Positions 17,001 through 25,092 of a DNA stretch of 64,000 nt are shown here, in pieces. The DNA lies in NCBI GenBank assembly GCA_020636225.1, contig JACJYI010000002.1, positions 1 through 64,000 of the forward strand, read 5' to 3'. Source of the stretch: Lewinellaceae bacterium. Lineage in GTDB: Bacteria > Bacteroidota > Bacteroidia > Chitinophagales > Saprospiraceae. The position numbers were made by a program, and so were the translations under genes. The notes under the pieces were generated by a model that was given only the letters and a program-made list of their open reading frames with translations, did not search any database and was not told where the DNA came from. Position 1 is the first letter of the stretch. The number at the start of each line of letters is the position of its first letter.

Positions 17001-19298
17001 TCGGCGACCGACCTGATCCTCTCCGGAGATACAAGCGGAACCTGGTCGTTCAACAGTCCCATCCCGGGCGTCACCGGAATATTGCCCGATCTTCAGTTCA
17101 TTGGCGTAACACCTGGAGCATACGGATTGACCTATTCGACCAATACGGCGATTTTTCCTTGCCTGGATCAGTCCTATACGACCCAATTGGTGATCGTGGA
17201 TTGCAGTTGTCCCTCCATTGCGGATACTGCTTTTTGCAATACCGTCCCATCGTTCGATCTGGACCAATTGCATTTGTCCAGTCTGATGGTGACCTGGGAG
17301 ATCGTCACCTTCCCGCCCGGAGGGCAGCCGGCCGTGTTGGCGGGGTCGACCCTGAATACGCTGAATGCCAACCCGGGCACCTACTATATCAAGGGGACCT
17401 TTGACCTGGGCAGTGGAAGCCCCTGCCAGGAGGAGTGGATCGTGGAGGTCACCCTGGTGGAGCAACCAAGCATTTCCATGCGAGACAGCGTGACCGTGTG
17501 CAACGTCCTGGGGCCTGCAGGTTCTCCCTTGATCTGGCTGGACTCACTGTTCCTTCTCCCGCCACCGGCAGGTGACTGGCTGGATCTGGATAATGCAGGA
17601 GCAAGTGGAAATCTCCCGAGCCTGGACTTCTCCGGTGTGGCCCCGGGGACATATCGATATGTGTACCAGTCATCCGGGGCTAACAATGCCTGTTTGGCCG
17701 TTGCGGATACTCTGGTCATCATCGTGATCGATTGCAGCTGTCCGCCGTTGACCCTGGTTCCGCCAGGGGCATTCTGCGAAAGTGATACCTCGCTGCAACT
17801 CGATGCCTACAAGCTCTTTTCCGATGCGGGGACCTGGAACCTGACCGCGGCCCCGGCCGGATCCAATCCGGCTGTGTTGACGGGTGCCAACCTCAACCTG
17901 TCCGGTGCCGATCCGGGGATGTATCGCTTCCTGTTCACACTGACAGCCACTCCTCCTCCGAATTGCCCGGATACGGCCGGGTTGTCCCTGACCCTTGTGC
18001 CTTCCCCTTCTGCCGGACAGTTTGCTGATTCGGTCACGATCTGTGCGGGTTCGCCGGTGGCACTGGACCTGTCCGCCCTCCTCACGGGACAGGACCCCGC
18101 CGGGAGCTGGTTGGCAGACAACCTGAATCCGGGGCCGATCGACGGACTGGATGTCCAGTCGGGCATGTGGAATGGACTTGTCCCCGTGCTTTCCGGGCAG
18201 TACCGGATCTATTATGTCGTTGCCGGGACCGGCCCTTGTCCGGCTGACTCGGCATCCCTGGTGGTCAGTATCCTTCATACTCCTGAAGCGGAAGCCGGTC
18301 CTGACCGGATCATCGGATGTGACGAAGATGAGGTCATCCTGGGGACCCCACCAATGCCAGGGCAGATCCATACGATCTATTCCTGGTCCCTTGGGTCTGG
18401 GCCGATCGCCATAACCCCCATCGTCTCGGTGGATGCCATTGGCACCTATGTCCTGCAGGCGATTGATACGGTGACGGGATGCCTGGCCACCGATACGGTC
18501 GTGGTTACAGCCGGCCAGCTGGGACCGGTGGCCATGGGCCTGGAGATGACTGACCCTGAATGTCTGTCGGACAATGGCACCATTGAGATCATCAGCGTGC
18601 AGGGAGGCGTCCCCCCTTATCTCTACCAGATCGGGCAGAATGGTTTTTCCGGAGATCCTATTTTCTCCGGGTTGGGGGAAGGTACCTGGTTGGTGACCGT
18701 ACAGGATGCCCAGGGCTGCCTGGCAGATTCACTGGTCACCCTGGTCTCACCCAATAGTTTCAGCGTTGACCTGGGTCCCGATCAGATCGTTGCTCCGGGA
18801 ACAGTAGTGAATCTGGAGGCACAACTGGTCAATCATTCGGGAGTGATCAGTGAAGTGACCTGGGAACCATTTCAGATATCCTGTCCGAACTGTCTGACCC
18901 AGCAATTCATAGCCGATCAGGACGTGATCGTTCGCGTGCTTGTGATGAATACCAATGGCTGTGAAGCCTCGGATGAGGTGTTGATCCAGATTAGGGAAGG
19001 GCAGGCCCGGTTCTTTGTTCCCAGTGCCTTCAGTCCGAATCGGGATGGAATCAATGATGCCTTCACCATCTATGGCAATGACTGGCTGGCATTGATCGAG
19101 AAGCTGGACCTCTTTGACCGATGGGGGAACCACCTGGCCACGTTCAGTGACCTGCCTCCGGGGGATGTCCAGGTAGGTTGGGATGGGACGAGCAAAGGCC
19201 AGTTGCTTGATCCGGGCGTCTATATCTATACAGCAGAACTCCTTCTGTTGGATGGCCAGAAGCGGTTGTTGAAGGGCGAGGTGAACCTCCTTCGATGA
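14028..19298 (+). CDS. Large secreted protein with P-like domain and gliding-type (type B) T9SS C-terminus
   Basis: With the ATG at 14028 the product is 1756 residues and has a normal signal peptide (LMLLAFLVLQLPARGQ); the ATG at 13992 would add 12 residues. An N-terminal section of about 170 residues (LVSPGGDTLEF, NGQWKILVKNC, FSLVF) resembles the proprotein-convertase P domain. The middle has several related modules of about 180 residues, each opening with Cys-x-Cys-Pro (CSCPSI, CICPPI, CSCPPL) and containing GTYTLTF- or GQYQLIL-like strands. The C-terminus (FVPSAFSPNRDGINDAFTIY to the end) is the gliding-motility-associated type B sorting domain. It is probably a surface or extracellular protein of adhesive or structural kind. 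No catalytic site is visible. Confidence 0.85.
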   Translation: MVSPIPRTCDYLRGLMLLAFLVLQLPARGQVCECLNCPQPLPPPGPDSCQTLEFVLNVKGALNDDLSNPFQGICGLQVNFQHNYVWSLSMCLVSPGGDTLEFIGPNLISGFASSALSVWDVTFVQSSIFPNPDPGFSGKWSNDQLWEAFQVFSGTYHPSGGDLEDFDSGPVNGQWKILVKNCTELEKGTFLNFSLVFCDDAGIDCSCQAFAGKLNETQPQFRCQGDPDLALDLEPVFFGPEPDTSLYDYLYIESESGVVNAYLTDVDLTMADPGWYTLCGLSVLKEDIDSLPMPDGMLTVSTLFDLLFSDAPPFCGDITSQCLDIFISAPPAVRVIDTILCSGQCFPLGDSLYCQTTSISDTIRLFSGCDSIVNLNLQVLAPQVVSITDTLCNGEFFIVGNNFYSKTGSYIDTLNSIFTGCDSIVQLDLFVVEIDAQATVQGVLGCAVPTVGISGIGSQFNVVDPSFLWTAGPGGQVVGGQGTLFALVNEPAAYTLRISKQLESGKVCTDSVQVTVQENPLKPDLKGPAVVSYCEGSTVNLTQLGFADQNNLGGSIAYYDTFPFIPIHQIGPVVDPTTLDTVYVWYQAGGCLDTLAMTWKEVPKPQATILPAINICNNDAGGVFNTLINFDTLVSGANVIGSWANTDNAPVGGVFPVLDFNGVPGPASYTFTWTSLNAAMPCANISRTIEIFVENCSCPSIAVLPPGPFCTSEAGVDLTDYVLTMEPGFWSLINLPSGTNPASIQGDSLVVQNRDTGTYTLTFHLTDLPPPGCPDTASFELDLFAPPVLSLQPTDTLCNDSTGGIWPTSIDLDGLILSGPSGGQWTDVNGSGAGGVLPLIQMQGVPPGNYSFAYTTNAASLPCPEATASAEITVLNCICPPIQVMAEDTICTDGPVVLLADYAISSSSAVWSVAQTPGGSNPAVIQNGLLLVSGADTGQYQLILTLDPPAPANCPQDDTLFLLIASPPAAVVQPRDTLCNADLPGSYPFDLSATDLILSGDTSGTWSFNSPIPGVTGILPDLQFIGVTPGAYGLTYSTNTAIFPCLDQSYTTQLVIVDCSCPSIADTAFCNTVPSFDLDQLHLSSLMVTWEIVTFPPGGQPAVLAGSTLNTLNANPGTYYIKGTFDLGSGSPCQEEWIVEVTLVEQPSISMRDSVTVCNVLGPAGSPLIWLDSLFLLPPPAGDWLDLDNAGASGNLPSLDFSGVAPGTYRYVYQSSGANNACLAVADTLVIIVIDCSCPPLTLVPPGAFCESDTSLQLDAYKLFSDAGTWNLTAAPAGSNPAVLTGANLNLSGADPGMYRFLFTLTATPPPNCPDTAGLSLTLVPSPSAGQFADSVTICAGSPVALDLSALLTGQDPAGSWLADNLNPGPIDGLDVQSGMWNGLVPVLSGQYRIYYVVAGTGPCPADSASLVVSILHTPEAEAGPDRIIGCDEDEVILGTPPMPGQIHTIYSWSLGSGPIAITPIVSVDAIGTYVLQAIDTVTGCLATDTVVVTAGQLGPVAMGLEMTDPECLSDNGTIEIISVQGGVPPYLYQIGQNGFSGDPIFSGLGEGTWLVTVQDAQGCLADSLVTLVSPNSFSVDLGPDQIVAPGTVVNLEAQLVNHSGVISEVTWEPFQISCPNCLTQQFIADQDVIVRVLVMNTNGCEASDEVLIQIREGQARFFVPSAFSPNRDGINDAFTIYGNDWLALIEKLDLFDRWGNHLATFSDLPPGDVQVGWDGTSKGQLLDPGVYIYTAELLLLDGQKRLLKGEVNLLR

Positions 19299-19316
19299 AG
19301 GTGGTGTGGAAGGAGA

Positions 19317-19649
19317 TTATTGGCTCAGGTCGACGAGCCGGGCGATCGGCGCGACGCGTTGAATGGCTTCCATACCTGCTTTCATGGTTGAAGCGCTGGC
19401 GTACATCTGGCTGCTGCCAATGACCTGGCCATTGGTGGATTTGAGATTGAAATGCCACTTTCCATTGCTGGCCTGTTTGGTTTCATAACAGGAAGTATCG
19501 CGACAGTTCTTGGTGACGGAGGCGATACCATTCTGAGCACCGGATTTGGCCTCATACCCCTGGGATTGCAGAATGACCTGCCCGTTTCTGGACTTCAGAC
19601 GGAAATAGAACTTTCCGGAAGATTCGCTTTGGAAGATCTCAAATTTCAT
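19317..19649 (-). CDS. DUF1508 (YegP-like) protein
   Basis: A 110-residue protein made of two tandem DUF1508 repeats, FEIFQSESSGKFYFRLKS followed by NGQVI, and later KWHFNLKSTNGQVIGSSQ. The family includes E. coli YegP; its function is unknown. The start is the ATG at 19649, giving the family N-terminus MKFEIFQ. It lies 94 bases downstream of the Smr gene on the same strand and converges on the T9SS protein gene with an 18-base gap. Confidence 0.88.
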   Translation of the reverse strand: MKFEIFQSESSGKFYFRLKSRNGQVILQSQGYEAKSGAQNGIASVTKNCRDTSCYETKQASNGKWHFNLKSTNGQVIGSSQMYASASTMKAGMEAIQRVAPIARLVDLSQ

Positions 19650-19743
19650 GGGTGTAGCACAGTTTGGTTGTAGATGAGGTTCAAGATAGGCAAACTCCGT
19701 CAATTATCTCTCTGATCGATACAATGTCAAAAGATTGATCGGT

Positions 19744-20835
19744 CTAGTGGAAGAGGACCTCGCTCGCCCCGAAGCCATAACGGGGATGATGGTCATTGCG
19801 AATGGTCCGGACTTCCGGATAGGAGCGACATCGCTCGGCTATGGCGGCTTTCAGTTTGCCCTTGCCCAGGCCATGAATAATGAATACATGAGGGATGCCC
19901 ATTCGGATGGCCTGTTGAAGGTATCCTTCAAATCGCTGCATCTGACGCCGGAAGATCTCAGCATCGGTCATCTTGGCTGCATTCGGCAGGAATGCTTCAG
20001 CATGCAAGTCCAGTTCGATCTGAAAGGAGGCCCGCTCCTCTGGCGTCGGTACAGCGGAGACCCGCCGCCGTTCCCCAGGAACATGGGGGACAGAACGAGT
20101 ATGCACGGAAAGAGTCGGTTGCACCTTCCGGTGTTCCCGGTCAGGAAGGTCGAACAGAGCGATTGGGCCGGGCAGGAACGCGGTTGCATTCATCCGGTTG
20201 AACAGGGATTTGGGTCGGGGCCGAATGATCGCCTCCGAGCGGCTGATTTGTCTCAATCCCAGCTTTTGCCAGGACGAGACCCGCATGGTCGGCTGATGAT
20301 GCAAGCGATTCATCGGGAATGCCCCGATCTCTGTCCAGGTATGCGGGGCAGCCTCTCCCTGACAGTTCTCCGAAGGGCTCCCTTCTGCCTGGAGGATCAG
20401 TTGGCAGGACATGGCATGCTCGGTATCATTGACCAGCAGGATGTGGAATTGCCGGATGGGCCAATCCTCCGGGTCGACTGAAATGCCGATGTGCAAGCCT
20501 GACCCAATTCCGGTGAACCTACCTCCCGGAAGATCCTTTTCCATGCTGGCCGGCACTACGGTAGAAGCAGTGGGGATGGATGAGGGCCCAGGATCTGGCG
20601 CCTGGTAATCGATGTCATCCAGGTGCACGGGGATCTCCTCGGATTCACCGGTGAGGACCACCATCACCATGTCCCCGTCCAGATATCTCGAAAAGTGGGC
20701 CCACTGGCCGGTATGGATGAGATAGGTCTTGTCGCCTGCTTGCCAGAACATGTCGAAAGATAAGTCGTGACTCTGGAACACCTGCGCTGTATCTTTGTTG
20801 AATGCCGGTACCTGGTGATCGGTCCCAACTGTCAT
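19744..20835 (-). CDS. DUF2027-Smr domain protein
   Basis: A 363-residue protein with a C-terminal Smr domain (about 275-363): ELDLHAEAF is the LDLHG-like motif and IHGLGKGKLKAAI the HGxGxG motif, ending GFGASEVLF. The part at about 100-230 (LHIGISVDPED, FHILLVNDTEHAMSCQL) fits the DUF2027 domain that precedes Smr in Bacteroidota MutS2-like proteins. No MutS ATPase is present. Smr domains bind or nick DNA or RNA and act in rescue or recombination control; which applies here is unknown. It is divergent from queE. Confidence 0.82.
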   Translation of the reverse strand: MTVGTDHQVPAFNKDTAQVFQSHDLSFDMFWQAGDKTYLIHTGQWAHFSRYLDGDMVMVVLTGESEEIPVHLDDIDYQAPDPGPSSIPTASTVVPASMEKDLPGGRFTGIGSGLHIGISVDPEDWPIRQFHILLVNDTEHAMSCQLILQAEGSPSENCQGEAAPHTWTEIGAFPMNRLHHQPTMRVSSWQKLGLRQISRSEAIIRPRPKSLFNRMNATAFLPGPIALFDLPDREHRKVQPTLSVHTRSVPHVPGERRRVSAVPTPEERASFQIELDLHAEAFLPNAAKMTDAEIFRRQMQRFEGYLQQAIRMGIPHVFIIHGLGKGKLKAAIAERCRSYPEVRTIRNDHHPRYGFGASEVLFH

Positions 20836-20906
20836 CTGGCAGGGAGGAAAAATCCGAAGCCGGACCTGGTGAGCCTCATGGGTCGAACGGTAAAGCCGGT
20901 AGACCC

Positions 20907-21578
20907 ATGCCCAGGAACGAAATCAGAGAAGAAGTGACTGCACGAACGACATATCTGGTCAAGGAGATCTACTATACCCTGCAGGGCGAAGGTGCCCAAA
21001 CCGGTCGTCCGGCAGTCTTCTGCCGATTCAGCGGTTGCAATCTCTGGTCAGGTCGGGAGGAAGATCGCCATGATGCGATCTGTTCCTTTTGCGATACGGA
21101 CTTTCGCGGTACGGATGGGCCGGGTGGAGGACGCTATTCCGCTTCGGAACTGGCTGATCGGATCCTGAGCTTCTGGCCGGATGACAGCGGTGTGCCACCG
21201 TATGTGGTCTGCACAGGTGGAGAGCCCCTCCTGCAGTTGGACAAGGCACTGGTCGAGGTCCTGCACCAGGCGGGAATTCGGATCGGGGTGGAAACCAATG
21301 GAACCGTCCTGCCACCGGCAGGTCTGGACTGGGTTTGTGTCAGTCCAAAGGCCGGATCGGAGTGTGTGCTGACCACCGGCGATGAACTGAAGCTGGTCTA
21401 TCCTCAGTCGGGTGCTATGCCCGAGCAGTACGTCAACTGGGCGTTTTCCCATTTTTTCCTTCAACCCATGGATGGACCTGATCGCGAGGAGAACACCCGC
21501 CAGGCCACGGCCTACTGCATGGCTCACCCCAGGTGGCGGCTCAGCGTCCAGATGCATAAGGTGATCGGGATCGATTGA
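20907..21578 (+). CDS. queE: 7-carboxy-7-deazaguanine synthase QueE
   Basis: QueE is a radical SAM enzyme that converts 6-carboxytetrahydropterin to 7-carboxy-7-deazaguanine, the ring-contraction step on the way to queuosine. The product is 223 residues from the ATG at 20907, chosen because the family begins shortly before the YTLQGEGAQTGRPAVFCRFS motif. The 4Fe-4S ligands are C-x14-C-x2-C (GCNLWSGREEDRHDAICSFC), the unusual spacing known from one branch of QueE instead of CxxxCxxC. TGGEPLLQLD (SAM-binding GGEP) and VETNG follow. No queC, queD or queF is in view, so the pathway genes are dispersed. Confidence 0.95.
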   Translation: MPRNEIREEVTARTTYLVKEIYYTLQGEGAQTGRPAVFCRFSGCNLWSGREEDRHDAICSFCDTDFRGTDGPGGGRYSASELADRILSFWPDDSGVPPYVVCTGGEPLLQLDKALVEVLHQAGIRIGVETNGTVLPPAGLDWVCVSPKAGSECVLTTGDELKLVYPQSGAMPEQYVNWAFSHFFLQPMDGPDREENTRQATAYCMAHPRWRLSVQMHKVIGID

Positions 21579-21581
21579 GGA

Positions 21582-24500
21582 TCAGGGGATATCCAATCGA
21601 TACTGATCGAGATAAGCCTTGTATTGTGGATGTCCGGACAGCGCCTCGGGATTCCCGACGCTGATCAGCCGGGAGCGGGCGCGTGTCAGGGCGACATTGA
21701 GTTTTCGGTCGATGCCGTGGCCATCTGAAGTGATCATGGACAGTTCGACCGGATGCTGGACACAAAACGAGATGAGGATGATCTCCCGGGCCCCGCCCTG
21801 GTACCGTTCGACGGTATCCACCGTGCAGGCGTCGGCCGGGATGCCGGCATCGTCCATCAACTGCCGGATCAGCGCGATCTGGGCCTTGAATGGCGTGATG
21901 ACGCCCAGAGTTTCCTCTGTCCAGGTACGGCCTGCGGCCTGATAGAGCATTCGGTAATACTGGAACAGATCGACGATCAATCTGGCCTCCGCCATATTGG
22001 TTTTGGTGATCGGTTCATCCTGGTCCCGGTCCACCGCCAGGAAGGCGATCCTGCGGTTGGCAAGATATTCATGCAATGGATGTCCGATGGTTGGGTCGGA
22101 CAGTTTGACCTGCTGAAAGGAACCGATCAACTGCAGTTTGCCCTCATAGAATTGATCGTTGGGAAAGACCATCAACTCCTCGTGCATTCGCCCCTGGCGC
22201 GAGAGCATCCCGTATGCATGTGACCAGCCGCAATCCCGGGATCGAAGGATGAGGCGTTCGAAGAGGGAGGTTCCGGCATCCGTTATCTCCAGGTCTGCAA
22301 GGGGTGGGGCAGTGATGGCTCGGGATGTTCGTTCCTGGGTCACCACGGCAGGCAGTTGTTTGTGATCACCGATCAGGGTCACGTGAGGGAACTGGACCAG
22401 CAAGCCCAACAGCATCGGTTCGAGGAGTTGTGATGCCTCGTCGATGATCACCCGGTCAAATCGTTTCATCCGGAGCAATTCGGTTTGACCATGCAGGGAT
22501 GAGACGGTACCCACAAAGATGCGATATCGCCCGATCAGGTTCCTGACCTCTTCACGAGAGATACAGGAAGCTGTTCCCGTGGACAACAACCGCTCGCGAT
22601 ACGGCTCTGCGGTACTGTACCGGCTGCCGATCCGGACATAATTGTCGGCGTATGCCGGGCCCAATGCCTCGATGGCAGAACAGATCTCATCGACGGCCCG
22701 ATTGGTATACGCCAGGAGCAGCAGGTTCTCGGAGGTGTTCCGGTAGAGCCAGCCCACCAGATGGTGCAGGACCACACTGGTCTTTCCAGTACCGGGTGGT
22801 CCCCAGAGCAGGAAATAGTCCTTCGAGGACAGGAGTTGAACGATGACCTGTTGCTGTTCATCTGTCAGGGAGTCCGCCAGCGAGATGGGCTGGACAGCTG
22901 CCGGAAGTCCGGGAGGGATCCTGCCGAGAAGGAGGTCCCGCTTTTCTTTTGGTGCGGCAGCGAAGGTGAAGAGGCTTCGGGTCAGCTGATGAAAGGCGCT
23001 GTCCAGAAAGTCAGATTCCAGATGCCAGAGCGTGTCCTGTTGGAAACGTGACCGGTGGACTTGCGGGGCACGCAGTCGGATCACGATCTCATCCCGTCCC
23101 AGTTCGACAATGGTGCACTTCCACAATTGGTCTTGCGTGGATTGTCCATCGTCCTGGTGCGGATACAGGATGGTGATATCACCCACCCGGAAATTGGCCA
23201 GGGAGGGAGTTTCAGGAGTGAACTGGAACCGAATCAGTGGATCGCTTTCAGCGCTTCGATCTTCAATGATGCGCAGGAAGGACAGGATGGAGAACCGGTC
23301 CGCTTTCTCCGCCCGGGTATCCAGCCAGAGGGAGGCTTGTCCTTTCCAGCGATCCGAACCGGCACGTCCTGTTTTGGCCAGTTGATACTCTCTGGCCAGG
23401 AATCCGGCAAAGGAGGCGAAATAGGCCTGTTCCACTTCGTCGAGTCCTTGCCAGGTCCGGGAGAACAGATCGAGGTCCCGCTGGTGAAATCCACCCAGTC
23501 CCGGATGCCGCTCCGTGGTCCATTGGTGAAAGATATCCCACGTGCTCCGATCGGCCCCATCCAGTCGGGTGAGGGCATCTTCCATGAGCAGGATCTGATT
23601 GCGGACCTGCAGGGCATCCATTTGCTTGGACCGTACGACCGGTGCGAAGCGCAACGGACGTTCCGCCTCACGAGAGTAGAGGATATAGGTCAGGGAGGAC
23701 ACATGAGGCCGGATGTCCCGGATCAACAGGTCATACAACAGGGTTTGGATATAATGATTGGCGTTGAGGCCGTAGGCATTGGGGCGAAACGGCGCGCCAC
23801 TTTTCAATTCGATGATTCCGGGCGCTTTTTCCCGCCCGGCGGGCAGGTGAAAAAGGTCGAGGCGGCCCTGGATGCCAAAGTCCGGGCTGTAGAAGGATGG
23901 CTCAAGGTAGCAGTCGGCGGCATCGATCTGTTGTGCGGACAACCCACTTTGGACAAATTGCTTCAAGGTGGAGAAGTGCACCCGGCCTTTGACCACCAAT
24001 TCCCTTACCTCCTGGTCGGAGAGCATGGCGAAACCCAGGGGGCTGAGCTTGAATACGTCAGGAAAGAGGCTATCAAACTCGAGATCGGGTTCCTGGATCA
24101 GGCGATCCAGGAAGAAGTTGGCCATATGACCGGCCAGGATGGCGGCATTGCTCAGACTGGGCAAGAAGCGTTTCATGACCCCGATCAACGGAAAGGCGGC
24201 TCCCGGGGTGAAGCACTCCGCCACCGTGGTGACATCGATCAGATGATCGGGCTGGAGGACAAACCCCTTCGGGTACAGGACGCCCTCCGGATCCGTTTCT
24301 ACATCGACCAGGTTGATCCGGATAGGGAGGCTGCCCGATCCCGCCAGCGATTCGAAGAGCTCATTGAAATTTTCATTTCGCTCCGGGATATTCCCCTGCA
24401 CCACCACCGGCAGGCCCGGGGAATCGTCCCGAAAGCCGGTCATTTGCCAGGACGCCAGGTCGATCCGGAGGACCATCATCCGCACCAGGGGTTCAAAATT

Positions 24501-24944
24501 CCTGATGGTCCTGACCGGCACGGTCACCGCAGGCAATTGTTCCAGCAATTCGTGATAGGCGGGTTGCAGGGATACGTTGAAGATATCCCGGATCGTGCCG
24601 GCCAGGGCCCTGTACCCCCAGGCCAGGGCTTCCTGAACAACGGCGTCATCCGGCGACCTGGTGGCTTCTATCCGGGAGATCTGTTTTCGAAAGAGATGGA
24701 GTGCCTGCTGGGTGGCCGGCGGGGTGTGGTACTTGTGGCACACATAGGCCATCAGGGAGAAGGTCGTGGTGAAGTGGAGGGGTTCGCGCTGGGCGATATG
24801 GTCAAGGAGGAGCTGCAGCAATTTGAACAGCTGGAGTGGGCTCAGCTGACCCATTGGATAGCTGAGTACCCATTGTTCTACCTGACGGGCCAGATGGCCA
24901 TCCAGTTCCAGGGGGTCAGAAGGTGGGACAGGCAACGTGGGCAT
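21582..24944 (-). CDS. Dna2-like nuclease-helicase (PD-(D/E)xK plus superfamily 1B helicase)
   Basis: A protein of about 1120 residues in two parts. The middle (about 365-410) carries a PD-(D/E)xK nuclease signature, GIQGRLDLFH then GIIELKSG, as in Cas4/RecB/Dna2 nucleases. The C-terminal half is a superfamily 1B helicase: Walker A WGPPGTGKTS, Walker B VIIDEASQ, motif III GDHKQLPAVV, motif V DTVERYQGGARE, motif VI NVALTRARSRL. This is the architecture of Dna2-type enzymes, which unwind and trim DNA ends. The start is ATG 24944; a TTG at 24977 is possible. Its stop lies three bases from the queE stop (convergent). No defence genes sit beside it, so housekeeping repair is as likely as phage defence. 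Confidence 0.85.
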   Translation of the reverse strand: MPTLPVPPSDPLELDGHLARQVEQWVLSYPMGQLSPLQLFKLLQLLLDHIAQREPLHFTTTFSLMAYVCHKYHTPPATQQALHLFRKQISRIEATRSPDDAVVQEALAWGYRALAGTIRDIFNVSLQPAYHELLEQLPAVTVPVRTIRNFEPLVRMMVLRIDLASWQMTGFRDDSPGLPVVVQGNIPERNENFNELFESLAGSGSLPIRINLVDVETDPEGVLYPKGFVLQPDHLIDVTTVAECFTPGAAFPLIGVMKRFLPSLSNAAILAGHMANFFLDRLIQEPDLEFDSLFPDVFKLSPLGFAMLSDQEVRELVVKGRVHFSTLKQFVQSGLSAQQIDAADCYLEPSFYSPDFGIQGRLDLFHLPAGREKAPGIIELKSGAPFRPNAYGLNANHYIQTLLYDLLIRDIRPHVSSLTYILYSREAERPLRFAPVVRSKQMDALQVRNQILLMEDALTRLDGADRSTWDIFHQWTTERHPGLGGFHQRDLDLFSRTWQGLDEVEQAYFASFAGFLAREYQLAKTGRAGSDRWKGQASLWLDTRAEKADRFSILSFLRIIEDRSAESDPLIRFQFTPETPSLANFRVGDITILYPHQDDGQSTQDQLWKCTIVELGRDEIVIRLRAPQVHRSRFQQDTLWHLESDFLDSAFHQLTRSLFTFAAAPKEKRDLLLGRIPPGLPAAVQPISLADSLTDEQQQVIVQLLSSKDYFLLWGPPGTGKTSVVLHHLVGWLYRNTSENLLLLAYTNRAVDEICSAIEALGPAYADNYVRIGSRYSTAEPYRERLLSTGTASCISREEVRNLIGRYRIFVGTVSSLHGQTELLRMKRFDRVIIDEASQLLEPMLLGLLVQFPHVTLIGDHKQLPAVVTQERTSRAITAPPLADLEITDAGTSLFERLILRSRDCGWSHAYGMLSRQGRMHEELMVFPNDQFYEGKLQLIGSFQQVKLSDPTIGHPLHEYLANRRIAFLAVDRDQDEPITKTNMAEARLIVDLFQYYRMLYQAAGRTWTEETLGVITPFKAQIALIRQLMDDAGIPADACTVDTVERYQGGAREIILISFCVQHPVELSMITSDGHGIDRKLNVALTRARSRLISVGNPEALSGHPQYKAYLDQYRLDIP

Positions 24945-25056
24945 GGGAAGAATTGCTGGCTTCCAAGATAATGACAATCTGCCTGAAGCGGACCAACGGC
25001 TTTGTCAGGCCGGACACAATCCGGCAGAATATCCAATCCAGGAGCGGGTCAGCCAT

Positions 25057-25064
25057 TATCTTTG
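25057..25064 (+). promoter_or_regulatory. -7 element for the beta-propeller protein
   Basis: TATCTTTG followed by C exactly matches TAnnTTTG, 29 bases before the ATG at 25093. No TTTG is visible at -33. Confidence 0.4.
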
Positions 25065-25092
25065 CCCGGAAATTGGAACGAAACGCCGGTAT

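Noticed and set aside
23055..24971. 638-codon open frame opposite the nuclease-helicase
   Set aside because: The sense frame carries all helicase motifs in order; this is a shadow.
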